Shown here: positions 1-12,318 of the stretch, in pieces
Layout of the letters: every line of letters starts with the position of its first letter
Numbering within the stretch: position 1 is the first letter of the stretch
From: Schistosoma haematobium
Lineage: Eukaryota; Platyhelminthes; Trematoda; Strigeidida; Schistosomatidae
Reading direction: 5' to 3'
Assembly (NCBI RefSeq): GCF_000699445.3
Contig: NC_067196.1
Span: forward strand, 41,569,806-41,633,805
DNA length: 64,000 nt
Position numbers and translations under genes: made by a program
The notes under the pieces: generated by a model
Databases searched by the model: none
What the model saw: the letters and a program-made list of their open reading frames with translations, nothing else
What the model was told of the DNA's origin: nothing

Positions 1-1629
1 CTGAAATACTTCTGTGGAATATTTACAAATTCATATCATTTCTCACGAAGGACTCCTGGGAAATTGATGAACCATCTCAGCCGGCATCAAATTATAGGGA
101 TTACCTAGTAAAAACTAAACATTTTTCCACAGTCTAGTTTTCCGTATAGCTCCTCTGATTTTCGGGTATTGCTCCTTGGGTTTGTGATGGAACTGCAACT
201 AGGCAGATATTTTAGAGGATGCTAAAGAGTGTTTAAGACGCAATAATTCATTGGAAAACTATCGCTATCTCCCTTGTCTCACAATCGGTATAGAATCATT
301 GCATCAAGAGGCTCTTTATAAGGCTTTGTGATACCACAGGCTTTCAGAGTTTGACAACGTCTTCACACATAACACCTAATGTGTGTTGCAAGAGATGCGT
401 AGCATGGCGTAGCCCCTCATGATCTGTTAAGGATGTGTAACCGAGAGTCTTCAGCTAGGGTGTGCCCAGTAAAAATAATAAGGTTAGCATTAGTGTCGAA
501 GTCATATGGAACCATTTGTTTTGGGGATTTATTTACTGCTGCATTCTTGTTTCAGTCCGCTCCGGATTGTAAAACTACCCAAATTTTCTAATCCAACGTA
601 GTGCATAGTTGTAAGAAAGTTTGTATCGTACTGCTTTGTCGAACTGCAATGAACGAAGATTTGGTGGGCAAAACTAATTTACTGTTCAGTGCAAAATCAC
701 AAAACGTCTTTGTAAAATATGAAAATCATATACTGAATACATCATTCCTACATCTTCTTTCAGTTTTCCTTTACATGCTGTGTCATTCCTCTAATTTTGT
801 TATTATTTCGATTGCTCTCCACCTTCCTTTTTGTTCTATTCGTTTCAATATTTTGCTAGTAAGCGTTTCACTTCCTATCCCTGCTACATACTACTTGTAT
901 ATGTACACATAAGTAGAGCAAACCATAGAACTACTTAAAATAATATAAAGTTTATTTTCATGACATGAAAATCATCTAATTACTGTAGATCTTTTCTAAG
1001 CTAGACCAGTTGCTCTAACTTAATATATCAACGTGGGACATCACTTTTGTTACTTGTGGTGAATCCCAGAATAAAAATTTATTCAAGATATAACTACGTA
1101 GTTATCAATAACATACCAGAAAGAATTATCACTTTGAGCCTAAGTGTCTTTTTATGAGTAAAGCAAAAGATAACAAATTATAGTTACAATACAAATGGTA
1201 TAATAAATGATGGAATGATAACAGATGTTATGGAATGAACGCTACTTTAAGCTGCTTCTGCACGTGGTGGCGCCAACGGCATAATCAGGAAAATGAAATC
1301 CAAAAGTATTACTTGGTAATAATACAGGTCAAAACTCCAACGTAGCGTAAGAAGGTCTAAAAGAATGTCATAACACTATTATAATCTACAATCAAAGACT
1401 ATGGCCAATAAGGCAGAAGGACAGACGACTGAGATAGTGTTTATTTTTCAAAAATCGCGGTAGTGTGTTTGTATGTAGCTAAGCAATTATATCCCTTTCT
1501 TTACCATTGATACAGAGAAACAATAGATATTGAATATAAATGTGGTAACATATAAAGTGTGACAAATAAACGAAAATGAGGTCTTTATTTTGCTGTCACA
1601 AAAATCATTGAATATACATGTCACAACAT
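1..1629. other. gene-free AT-rich DNA
   Basis: No supported gene or recognisable repeat was seen. The only ORF over 100 codons (601-912) does not begin with ATG, is of low complexity and has no recognisable domain, so I treat it as chance. Confidence 0.4.
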
Positions 1630-2110
1630 ACTTCATGTCTAACTGTTAGACAATCGATCACCGGGTAGTGATCAATTTCATGCATTTCAGGTCCCTCTTA
1701 GAGCTGATCAACTTCTATCGAGCAATTTTCAATACAGCAACTAGTCTAGGTGACAGAAAACCCTGTTAACCACTTCTCACCAACACTACATCTCAACATA
1801 CTGCACAGGATGTCGAGTCACCTAAGATAGTGACCAAATTACAACTTAGTAGATAGAATTCGATCAGCAATGAAAAAGGCCTGACATACATGACACTGGT
1901 CATTACCCGATGAAAACTCAATTGTAAATATTTTTCAGTCCTACGGGAAATCAGTCGCACCTCAGACAGCTCAGTAGTTACGTCTGACTGTGAAACTGGG
2001 TGACACAGAACCGAATACGTCAGGAAGCGTCAGTTCCCTCAAAATTACAGGTACACCTTGCTGACGAGTGCCAAATAGCACAAAACAGGGTTTCCTATCA
2101 ACTACCCCTA
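1630..2110 (+). repeat. degenerate tRNA/hammerhead SINE remnant
   Basis: The segment around 1965-2035 has a tRNA-like layout (GCTCAGTAG box-A-like stretch). It is followed at 2061-2067 by CTGACGA, a match to the hammerhead core CUGANGA, then GTGC, AAATA loop and GCAC as a stem II. The GAAA core is changed to AAAA and the cleavage triplet is altered, so it should be inactive. The upstream part (1690-1750, a GAGCTGATC stretch) resembles 21880-21920. It is probably an old member of the hammerhead SINE families seen elsewhere in the window. Confidence 0.4.
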
Positions 2111-4099
2111 TTCACCAACTTACACAATAAGTTTTATTCGGTAAAATAAACAGATAACTCAATAGGAAGGTATAAATTGATTTATTCGTTAGCTAAATAA
2201 ACCAACATTCCACCTCATTTGGTGTTAACGTCAGTGCTGATAAAATTAAGTTCATATTAGGGAGAACATATGCTTATATGAAATAAAAGAATACTTCTAT
2301 TAGCGGGACCTAGTACTTAAGTATTTGAAGACGAGTTCTGTAGCTATCCTAACCAACTATACAAAAACGAAAGGATGGTAAGGATTAAATAAACAACAGA
2401 TGGAACAGGATTGCAGAATTGTGGTTAAAAAGCAGACAAGATTAGATTTGTTACATAGTCTTTCGAGTGGTATTCACCTAGAAAGAAGAAAATTTCGGAC
2501 AACATACCAAAATTGAAAATTAGTTACTTTAGGGAAAGAAAACAATGAGCAAATTAACTGCTGCTTATCATAAAATAGCTAACTTATGGCATTAATGAAA
2601 TATATGACTTTCTAAATGTAAGAAATATGAGCTGTTCTTTAACACACAACCATATCTATGTATATATATATATATACGATTTAACGGCCTAAAAAAATTA
2701 ATTCGTTGAAAATCTATCCCTTCGATGCATTTCCTAGTTTTATGTAATTTATTTTTGTGTTACAAATACTCAAACTAACTACTACATGACTAATAACTTA
2801 AGTAACTTACATTTAAAGAAAATGATCCATAATTTGCGTGGCTAATACAAACACTATAATTTAAGAAAGGTGGTAGTAAGGTTATGCTAGGTGTGTGTTT
2901 CAGTTTTTAAGGCAATAACGAAACGTTTAGTAACAATAAATACAAGTTGAGTTCAAGTTGTGCTAAACCAATTCACTCCACATAATTTTTTTCTGTGGTA
3001 CGTGTATGTAACCGTTTATTCTATTTATGTTGTTCTGCTAATGGCGTAAACATAATTATCTTAATCTCTCTAGATTACTATGTCGACGCCCAAAGATTCT
3101 TGTTTGCTTTCATTCATGAGCTATTTACCAACTTAACAAATACATTTGACGTAAATAGTAGAAGTCTTATACGTAGTCAACAGTAACCAGTGGAAACACA
3201 AATAAGATCCAGAAATTGCAAATGTGTTGAAGCTAATTTATACGAGATTAATTTTGTAAGCCATATGTATGTCATTATAATCAGTGTACCTAAGTGGTCA
3301 TGTACAAATGAATTTCTGTCCTACATAAAAGCATACATTGTGTAAAAAAATAATTTGCGTAAGTTAACATTATTGTTTAGATAAAGATGTAATTTTTAAC
3401 ACTCGATTTGGTCATTAGTAGAGTTAGTGTTATTTTGTAACTTCATTTAAAGTGATGAACATTAATATTTCACATACATCATTGTCAATAAAAAGAGGGG
3501 ATCAGCTCTGTATATTATGGAAATAATCGGAACATTTTATCAATAAGTCGACTGTATACAGTTGTTGTTCATGTCAAAAGTACGAATCGAAAACAACTAC
3601 AAAACTAAGTGTTACATAATAGTTTGTTGATATCTTACCGAGTAAATAGTAAACATCACTGAATTGACTTAAAATTGTAACAGTAATTTGAAATTCTCTA
3701 ATATATCTAGTTGAATAGAAAAATCCATTTAGTACTAATAAACTGATCTTATTTTAACAATCTATATGAAAATATACAAGGTAACAAAGTGTAGAAAAAT
3801 GTATCAAAAAAGTCAAACTGTCTGAATAATTTGTCTGAGTTAACTTATAAAACGAACACTTCTCATTCCTAATGATTTTAATACTTAAGTAAAGATAGGA
3901 AGAAAGACGTGAACACAACTATGAGAACGGTGATTACAACAGTGTAAACTGGTAACAGTTTAAAAAAGTATGAGAGTTAATACACGACGAAGTAATTGAA
4001 AATATGCTTGAAAAATACTATTGGTTAAACCATAATCAACAAGGTAACAATTTAAGTCATCCAGTATTCATGAATGTAAATGTATTTTGAATGAAACTT
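2111..4099. other. gene-free AT-rich DNA
   Basis: No gene supported. A short TA run lies at 2658-2677. The 63-codon ORF at 2995-3186 has no ATG start and no recognisable domain. Confidence 0.4.
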
Positions 4100-4107
4100 A
4101 TTTTTTG

Positions 4108-4398
4108 GTTGAGACTATAATTTATGGATGAACCAATCAGATAAAAAAAAAACAGGTCTTGAATTTTAGCGAGAAATTCATTTAACCAATTGGTTTAATA
4201 ACGTCATGGCATTTCAGCATGTTGTCAATTCGTGATGAAAACTCAAAATCTAGTTCCTAAGCCTAACCATCAACTGTAAATCTTAATCCCGATACTTCAC
4301 ACTGGTTTATAAACCTCATTTAGCCGTGGTATGTAGGTGGACACTCTCAAGGTGATTTTGGAGTCGCTCAAGGGTCGTCTAAAACTTATAGTCACACC
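4108..4398 (+). mobile_element. MITE copy 1 (291 bp, 8-bp TSD)
   Basis: This is a non-autonomous DNA-transposon-like element with terminal inverted repeats: GTTGAGACTATAATTTATGG at the left end and the complement of a related sequence at the right. It is flanked by ATTTTTTG (4100-4107) and ATTTCTTG (4399-4406), an 8-bp duplication with one difference. It aligns along its length with the copies at 18511-18799 and 63155-63441. An 8-bp target duplication fits the hAT, P or Merlin superfamilies; Merlin elements are known in schistosomes. It has no coding capacity. Confidence 0.75.
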
Positions 4399-4462
4399 AT
4401 TTCTTGTTTAATGTATTTTTACAATAATACAATAATAATAGAAAAAACAAAAAAACTACATT

Positions 4463-5497
4463 ATTGTTTTCGAATAAGAAATCACCGTGTTAAAAAATAA
4501 ATTCCGTAATTTCGTAGACTGTTCACCCTATCGGTTACAACTTCATTACACTTTGTTATGACTACATTTCTCATTGTTATGGTCACATTTTCTTACCTAT
4601 TCACTATCATAACATTTCGATTACTACTAGTGAAAAAATGTTTATTTCAGAAGTTGACCTACACAAATTACTATTATTATTATTATTATTATTATCATTA
4701 TTATTATGTTTCGTTCAATCCAACAAGTTTCATTCAGTATGTTGCATAACATATTTTCATTTAGATTGTTCACAAAATATCCTCAATGTGAAAACATTCA
4801 GAATGCACAACTGAATTACGAGTTCTGAAAACTGTTAATGATTTGTAGTGAACACAGTGTAGTTTTGTGAAATTTCAACGCATCTATTTCTGAGAACACA
4901 GATCGAACACATTTCCGTGATGGAGGATGTTGGTTCGCCCAACCTTTCTGTTGTCTATCAGCATCAAATCATCTCGTAGTTTAGCTCATCAAACTAGTAA
5001 CCACATTATCTGAGTCATTACATTCATGGTTCGTGTGTAGTGAGATTGGAATTGTGCAATATTTGCACTCATGTTTTCCATTTCCAAACACGTCAACTCC
5101 CACACTGTTGTTATTTGAATAGAAGTAATCTACTACTGTCTTCACAAACACGCATTATTAGTTTGTATCACCTCGTTATATTCAATTAATGTCAAATATC
5201 TTGTATATTCTTGTTATTTCTTATGTTTTCCTGTGGTTTATCCAATATTATATTTGATTATAGTTTCAGGCAGTTAGTAGTTGATGTGAATCTGTGAAGT
5301 AGAATGAATTCAATTTGTTCAATTAATCATGTTATTCTTGCTTTGTTGAAACCTACTAATATGTCATGTTGTATGAGACAAATTAGTGTTGAAACAGGTG
5401 ATTTATAACTGTCGAAATTCAATCAAGCAAATATCTTGTATATTTTGTTACCGTGTAATTGAGTCATTTTAAAACACTTAGCTACTTCATGGAACGT
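4463..5497 (+). repeat. large inverted repeat A (partner 10154-11332)
   Basis: From 4463 to about 5452 the sequence is nearly identical to the reverse complement of 10342-11332. The similarity resumes from 5452 to about 5497 against 10154-10198, on the far side of a LINE fragment that interrupts only the partner. It contains a TTA microsatellite (about 4671-4708) that gives a tyrosine-rich spurious ORF on both copies. It could be a dispersed 1-kb repeat or a local inverted duplication. Confidence 0.85.
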
Positions 5498-6447
5498 AGA
5501 AATATTACGAACCTACAATTAATGTGTGAGTTTTGAAATTTGTTATTCATTTTTAGGGAAGTGTTCAGTTTTAATAATACCCGACGTATTTATTTTCGAA
5601 TATATAGAACAATACACGTTAGTTCATAAGTTTTTATCAGATTATTTATCCTCTCATTTATGTGCTACAGCTTGTCCGAAATGTTCTGTTGAATTGAATA
5701 TCGCATTATATGTTCTGCAAATGCATACCTTACCATCTACTGTAAGACACTCTATTTCAACATTTTTATATTGCTTACTTGTATTACACTCACTTTTTCT
5801 CAAACTGCGTTATTATCATGGATGGTTGCTTGACAAGGATGACATAGCATAGGAATGTTTCGTGAAATAAATCCCGCTCAACTATACATGTAAGCTATGG
5901 GAATAAAAGTATTCTTCTGTAGACGATCTTGTACTCCACAGCTGGAGAATCATAGATTTCTGAAAGTTATTTTCAATATAACAAAATTCTTTATCTGTAG
6001 ATATTTTCAACACATTATTTTCATTAGAAAGTTTGTTATTCTGATCAATTTGTTTGTAACTTTCTTCTAATTTTTGTAAAGTATGATGTATGCCATAAAG
6101 TATTACTAACATTAAAAGTAGTTGAACTGTAGCACTAATATTTGGCTTCTATTTTTTGATTTTCCATTTGGATTTTTAAAAAAACTTATTAGTTGGATTA
6201 TCCTTCCATCTCGATTCCTTATATGTACATTAATTGTCTCTAAGGCTACTGTGATCATTCGCTCCTACTGAACAAATGCCTATACTTCGTTTTCGTAACC
6301 TTGACTTCGGAATATAATTCTTTTAAAAATTAAAAATTGACAGAAATTGTGAGAGAAAACAAACATGTATGAAATTATAGGAATATACTTCATTAGATTA
6401 CAAACTGCTATTTCTTTCGATAATTTCGTCAATATAAGCTTAAAATC
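5498..6447. other. gene-free stretch downstream of gene 1
   Basis: No supported exon. The ORFs at 5526-5852 and 5882-6112 lack recognisable domains and splice-site support. This is the 3' flank of gene 1. Confidence 0.4.
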
Positions 6448-6449
6448 AG

Positions 6450-6455
6450 TTTATT
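6450..6455 (-). promoter_or_regulatory. candidate poly(A) signal of gene 1
   Basis: AATAAA on the minus strand, about 93 nt after the gene 1 stop codon at 6548-6550. It is the nearest canonical signal I found. Confidence 0.45.
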
Positions 6456-6547
6456 TTGGAATGGTACAAATAAAGAAATTCAAATATTTAAAGTGATTCG
6501 AAACACAAGTTAAATATAGTTGAGAAATGATGGAAAAGTAGACAATT

Positions 6548-8655
6548 TTATTTTTTATTATCCAATCCATATAAACACTGGTCACTTGCAGCAGTCGATG
6601 ACAATCCAATCTTTCGCCAGTCACACAAACCAATTTGATTATCGTTATTCCCACAGGCTAATAATTTGTAGTTTAATGACTTAAGAAATTTATCCTGTTA
6701 AAAGAAATCAAATAAAGTAACTTTAATGATGTATCTATGTATCAAGAGAAAAATTCTCATATATTCTGAATAATTGCTTTGAAGTTTGACCCTAAGTACG
6801 TAAAAACACAAGTTTATAATTTCAATTATATTATGAGGAATGCCTCCGTCAAATCTTATACTAACCAATGTATGAATTGATGGGAACAAACAATTAAAAA
6901 AAGTAAACGGCTGTTATTTTGATATCAGAGAGGAGGCTTCATATTTTGTGAAGTTTCATTCCGAAGAAATTAAAAACGTAAGCAATTTTCCTACAGATGA
7001 ATAAAATCTGTGTCATAGTTTCTGTATGCTTTAAAAGCCACTTCGTTGTACCATCAATTACCTTATCTAGTATAATTACAATAAATGAAAATACTTTTTT
7101 CGAAAAAAAACTAGCAAGATTGTTACGAATAATGATTATATCCGAACCCACAATAGCGTATTATCTGGTTACAGTCAGTTTATCACAAATCACTCCTGAA
7201 TTATCTGTCAATCACTAGTCTAACTTTAAAAAAAAGAAAGAATAGTTATGATTGTTATCAATTCTTTTATTAAAATTTTCATCCCCAAGAGTTTGTCTTA
7301 ATCCACAATTACACTTTACTATAAACTAACATATTTGAACGAATGTAGTAATCTTAAACGAATACTCTGATCAATTGTTTATCACTATATTGTCTCTAGA
7401 TTTGATAATGAATCACAAGTGCTTATATTGGCAATCTAACTTGTTAATTCAAATCTATTTTATTTGTGTACATGTTACTACATTCTTCACATCTATTAAT
7501 AATCTATCTAGCATAAAATGATAGTGTACTTACTTACATATAGCCATTATATTTCCAATGTTTTGATTGCTAAAAAACACAACTAAGTTGATATTCTGAA
7601 AGGATTCAAACTTTATGATGATGAAATTCTTATGTCAAAATATCAAGTTTAAATTGAATTTCTTTATTATCCAAACTGACAAATTAAGTTGGCGTTTAAA
7701 AAGAGATGGATTTTAACTGAAGTAATCAAATACTTTCTATGTTACATAATGCTAACGCATTTTATTTATTCATTGTGTCAAGTTATTACTGAATAATAGC
7801 TGTGAACAAGATTATTTCCCACTAGTATGTTTTTGTTTTGAACTGACTATAACTAATTGTAATGAACAAAATAACTTCGACAAATAATCCACATCATTGG
7901 AGTCTAAAACACAATTTTAAAGCACCGCTTTAATAGAGTTTACATTCAATGTTTGATAAAGATGAAACTTACGAAATTTGATTTCACATCCCAAAGTAAA
8001 TAAAGAGATCCAGATGGTGTATGACGTTTAAAGTGGTCACTAGAAGATTTAATAATATCATGAGCAATTTCCACACTATCTGCAGATCTCATAATAGAAA
8101 TGTAAGTGGTATCCACCTTGTTCCCGGCATGATGTTGATAACACTGACGTACAAAATCAAGCACTTTAGAAATAAAATAGGGTGCATACATATCACCTAA
8201 CTTTTTCATTGGAAGAACTAAATTTACACCACTGATATTACTTTCAACACTTTTGCCAACCATACTGACCTACAGGAATTAAAAAAAGTAGTTAAATTCA
8301 AAGCATTTATAACCTGTTGTTTTTTATTCATTAAAAATTTCAATAAACTGACTTATTTAAATCTGTATTGTATACAATAAAATACAAAAGGATAAACACA
8401 GTAACTTACAGTGGAAATACTTTTATCGGCGTCTTTAAATGCCATATACATATGTGTATAATAAGATGCATATGTTAGTGGTAAAAATTTAACTTTCACT
8501 TCATTTGAGTATGTGTTATTTGTTAAATATTCAACAGCTTTATAATAAATAGTCGAGTGTAATGGTAGAATAAATGTTTCATTTCGCTGATTACAAGTGA
8601 TGAACATAATATTCAGTAAACAGTTGAATAAAACGAACAAGTATAAACTTTTCAT
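6548..8655 (-). CDS. secreted cysteine-containing protein, paralogue 1 (3 exons, 229 aa)
   Basis: The exons on the minus strand are 8655-8410, 8269-7973 and 6694-6548. All donors read GTAAGT, the acceptors are TGTAG and AACAG, and both introns are phase 0. The ATG at 8655 is chosen because it opens a signal peptide (about residues 1-21, hydrophobic, ending FITC); the longer upstream reading begins with TTG. Residues 46-48 (NNT) are a sequon, followed by YYTHMYMAFKDAD. Exon 2 has the family block VNLVLPMKKLGDMYAP and Cys125. Exon 3 has Cys195, Cys205 and Cys221 (LCDW, QCLY). The same architecture is found in genes 2 and 3; this copy is the shortest and most diverged (MYMAF for IYLAW). The role is unknown; TES/Fs800-type eggshell protein is my guess. 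A TATA box and a poly(A) signal are in plausible places. Confidence 0.85.
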
Positions 8656-8672
8656 TTTTCTTTGAGAATAGT

Positions 8673-8682
8673 CTACAAATGC
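8673..8682 (-). promoter_or_regulatory. splice-acceptor-like site before gene 1 ATG
   Basis: GCATTTGTAG on the minus strand ends 17 nt before the start codon. Genes 2 and 3 have comparable sites 4 and 20 nt before their ATGs. It could be a 5' UTR intron acceptor or a spliced-leader trans-splicing site, which schistosomes use on some genes. Confidence 0.4.
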
Positions 8683-8760
8683 AGTAGAATTCTTTGTATA
8701 CTGTCTATTCTTAATCAAATCAAATACGTAATAACTTTAAAGTCTAAGAATGAAATTCAG

Positions 8761-8769
8761 CTTTTTATA
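8761..8769 (-). promoter_or_regulatory. TATA box of gene 1
   Basis: TATAAAAAG on the minus strand, about 105 nt upstream of the gene 1 ATG. This is a strong match to a TATA box and would place transcription start near 8735, before the acceptor-like site at 8673. Confidence 0.5.
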
Positions 8770-8785
8770 GTCAGATAAAATCTTG

Positions 8786-9289
8786 AGACAAAAAGTACAA
8801 CCCAGTAAATAGGTTAACCAATGCTAGTCTCTGACATATTCCTATCCCTCATAAATTACTGTTGTAATTTTTCTCACCACTAACGTTCATCAATTGACCT
8901 CATTTGTTTATCCGTTAGTTTTTTTTTCCAAAAGTTCACTATCGATGAATACACCACATTAGAATGGGGAAGGCAATAAACTAATGAAACTGTGTGCTTG
9001 AAAAAAACATTTTGATTGTGTTATTTTTAATCCAGAATTTAGTTTAGTAGTGTTATCATCAATATAATGGACAATAATAATAATAACAACAACGACTCAC
9101 TGATTATTTGTGGTTTATTCTTTAAGCAGAATCTATGGTTCCATACGATGTCAAATAAAGCGTGCTAGTTGAATTTGTTTATTTCTATCATTTGTACTAT
9201 TAATAAATGACCTCAAGTGCTATGATGCATACATTTTTAGTGAATAATATGTAATATTGAAATGATGAAGTCAATTTATTGTTCTATTC

Positions 9290-9344
<55 letters not shown>

Positions 9345-9483
9345 TATAACTTTCAAGTCTTCTCATGTGTCTTCTTAGTAAATACAGCAAACTCTAGATT
9401 ATGGTCTCCCTTATCGTGTACTATTTGACACTAGCTAGATAGTAATGTCATCAATTAATACATCAACACACTGTGACTTCAGT
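8786..9483 (+). repeat. inverted repeat B, upstream flank of gene 1 (partner 11616-12318)
   Basis: About 700 bp begin immediately upstream of the gene 1 TATA box and match the reverse complement of 11616-12318 almost throughout. The arm includes a TA tract (9291-9340) that also has a counterpart in the partner. If B is the distal promoter of gene 1, the partner is a promoter-flank copy without its gene. Confidence 0.85.
9291..9340. repeat. (TA)n microsatellite
   Basis: About 25 uninterrupted TA units inside inverted repeat B. The partner tract at 11757-11816 is longer and interrupted by one TTTA. Confidence 0.95.
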
Positions 9484-10153
9484 ATGATGTTGTGAACTCT
9501 TAAGAATTATACTATATTTCGAAGTTTGCTTTACTTATTTACTAGGTAAATAATGGCATTCTGAGAACTGTCCCAAAATACATGACAAGAAAGATGTCAA
9601 TGAAATCCTGGTACAATTAATAAAGTCTATTTCCTCTACTAATAAATGTTTTCGAAACGATTTTGTGAATTTTAATTTAGTTGGATTCAGTAAGTTAACT
9701 GTTATAAGGAAATCATACAGCAGTAAACAATTTGCTTGCATCTACATAATACCTACTTATTACTTGATAAAACACATTTTGAACTAGTCGAATGGTTACC
9801 AGCCTATATCGTAGCAACCCATTGTGTCGGTTACCTGACACTAATAGGGACAACTAACCAACCAATTATTGCAAGAGGTATGTCGCTAATATGGCAGATC
9901 GAAAATATAACTTCAACCAAAAGGAAACAAATGACTCATTCTCCTATTGGATGTCAAAGAGAACCAGTTACATGCGTACACTGAAAATAAAGTATAATCG
10001 CGGAACTTGTTGTGATATATTATTGAGTTAGAGAATTTCAAATATTAATCAATGTTGATAAGTTTTAGGTAAGTGAAGAATGAACGCTTTGCAAATTTCG
10101 AGTGATGTTAATTTAACGGGAAAACTGTTTTTAGTATACTTTTAAATAAATCC

Positions 10154-11332
10154 ACGTTACATGCGGTAGCTAAGTGTTTGAAAATGACTCAATTACACGT
10201 GTTGTGTGGTGGTGCCTGTTACTCCTCGTCAAGGAACATAGGCCGCTCACCAGCATTCGCCATCCAACCCTGTCCTGGGCAATCCTTTCCATCTCCTTCC
10301 AGTTCCTATTCATCCTTTTCATATCTGCTTCTATTTCCCGACTGTAACAAAATATACAAGATATTTGCTTGATTGAATTTCGACAGTTATAAATCACCTG
10401 TTTCAACACTAATTTGTCTCATACAACATGACATATTAGTAGGTTTCAACAAAGCAAGAATAACATGATTAATTAAACAAATTGAATTCATTCTACTTCA
10501 CAGATTCACATCAACTACTAACTGCCTGAAACTATAATCAAATATAATATTGGATAAACCACAGGAAAACATAAGAAATAACAAGAATATACAAGATATT
10601 TGACATTAATTGAATATAACGAGGTGATACAAACTAATAATGCGTGTTTGTGAAGACAGTAGTAGATTACTTCTATTCAAATAACAACAGTGTGGGAGTT
10701 GACGTGTTTGGAAATGGAAAACATGAGTGCAAATATTGCACAATTCCAATCTCACTACACACGAACCATGAATGTAATGACTCAGATAATGTGGTTACTA
10801 GTTTGATGAGCTAAACTACGAGATGATTTGATGCTGATAGACAACAGAAAGGTTGGGCGAACCAACATCCTCCATCACGGAAATGTGTTCGATCTGTGTT
10901 CTCAGAAATAGATGCGTTGAAATTTCACAAAACTACACTGTGTTCACTACAAATCATTAACAGTTTTCAGAACTCGTAATTCAGTTGTGCATTCTGAATG
11001 TTTTCACATTGAGGATATTTTGTGAACAATCTAAATGAAAATATGTTATGCAACATACTGAATGAAACTTGTTGGATTGAACGAAACATAATAATAATGA
11101 TAATAATAATAATAATAATAATAGTAATTTGTGTAGGTCAACTTCTGAAATAAACATTTTTTCACTAGTAGTAATCGAAATGTTATGATAGTGAATAGGT
11201 AAGAAAATGTGACCATAACAATGAGAAATGTAGTCATAACAAAGTGTAATGAAGTTGTAACCGATAGGGTGAACAGTCTACGAAATTACGGAATTTATTT
11301 TTTAACACGGTGATTTCTTATTCGAAAACAAT
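10154..11332 (-). repeat. inverted copy A' with LINE insertion
   Basis: This is the reverse complement of 4463-5497. Its continuity is broken only at 10199-10341 by a 3' LINE fragment. The A copy at 5452 shows the uninterrupted empty site, so the LINE arrived after the two copies separated, or inserted in only one of them. Confidence 0.85.
10199..10341 (-). mobile_element. 5'-truncated RTE/SR2-like LINE, 3' end only
   Basis: The minus strand encodes [20 protein letters not shown] and the following [11 protein letters not shown], matching the carboxyl end of the LINE ORF at 59556-61820. Only about the last 50 codons remain. The fragment ends in a CAC-rich tail instead of the GTAA repeat seen at other copies. 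Confidence 0.85.
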
Positions 11333-11540
11333 TGTGTTTTTCGAAACAACTATTTTAAAATTTTTAGAGAAACTATTCCTTGGAATGTTTTTATAAATAC
11401 CTGGTAATGCGAGGTTTTATTGACATGATAAAGCATTTGGTTGCTCTAATTATATCTGCCTTTGATGGAGTGTTATTGTCGCAACGGCTAAAATACTTTC
11501 ATTTCAATTCACATAAGAAATACTTCCAGTTAGTCTAACA

Positions 11541-11598
11541 GTTGAGGTCATTTATTAATAGTACAAATGATGGAAATAAACAAATTCAACTAGCACGG
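11541..11598 (+). repeat. 58-bp direct repeat (second copy 11889-11946)
   Basis: The stretch beginning TTGAGGTCATTTATTAATAG recurs at 11889-11946 with one or two changes, just outside and then inside B'. A complement lies in B near 9150-9210. The extra outer copy suggests a short tandem duplication or local recombination at the B' edge. Confidence 0.7.
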
Positions 11599-11615
11599 TT
11601 TATCTGAAATCATTT

Positions 11616-11752
11616 TGAAGTCACAGTGTGTTGATGTATTAATTGATGACATTACTATCTAGCTAGTGTCAAATAGTACACGATAAGGGAGACCATAATC
11701 TAGAGTTTGCTGTATTTACTAAGAAGACACATGAGAAGACTTGAAAGTTATA

Positions 11753-11811
<59 letters not shown>

Positions 11812-12318
11812 ATATACGAATAGAACAATAAATTGACTTCATCATTTCAATATTACATATTATTCACTAAAAATGTATGCATCATAGCACTTGAGGTCAT
11901 TTATTAATAGTACAAATGATAGAAATAAACAAATTCAACTAGCACGCTTTATTTGACATCGTATGGAACCATAGATTCTGCTTAAAGAATAAACCACAAA
12001 TAATCAGTGAGTCGTTGTTGTTATTATTATTATTGTCCATTATATTGATGATAACACTACTAAACTAAATTCTGGATTAAAAATAACACAATCAAAATGT
12101 TTTTTCAAGCACACAGTTTCATTAGTTTATTGCCTTCCCCATTCTAATGTAGTGTATTCATCGATAGTGAACATTTGAAAAAAAACTGACGGATAAACAA
12201 ATGAGGTCAATTGATGAACGTTAGTGGTGAGAAAAATTACAACAGTAATTTATGAGGGATAGGAATATGTCAGAGACTAGCATTGGTTAACCTATTTACT
12301 GGGTTGTACTTTTTGTCT
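11616..12318 (-). repeat. inverted copy B'
   Basis: Reverse complement of 8786-9483, including the TA tract at 11757-11816. Unlike B it is not followed by a gene: beyond 12318 the similarity to the gene 1 start region stops. Confidence 0.85.

Noticed and set aside
601..912. 103-codon ORF at the left end
   Set aside because: Starts at GTG, low complexity, no splice or domain support.
4558..4749. 63-codon ORF, identical at 11046-11237 on the other strand
   Set aside because: Its conservation comes from the inverted repeat, and its poly-tyrosine stretch is translated TTA microsatellite.
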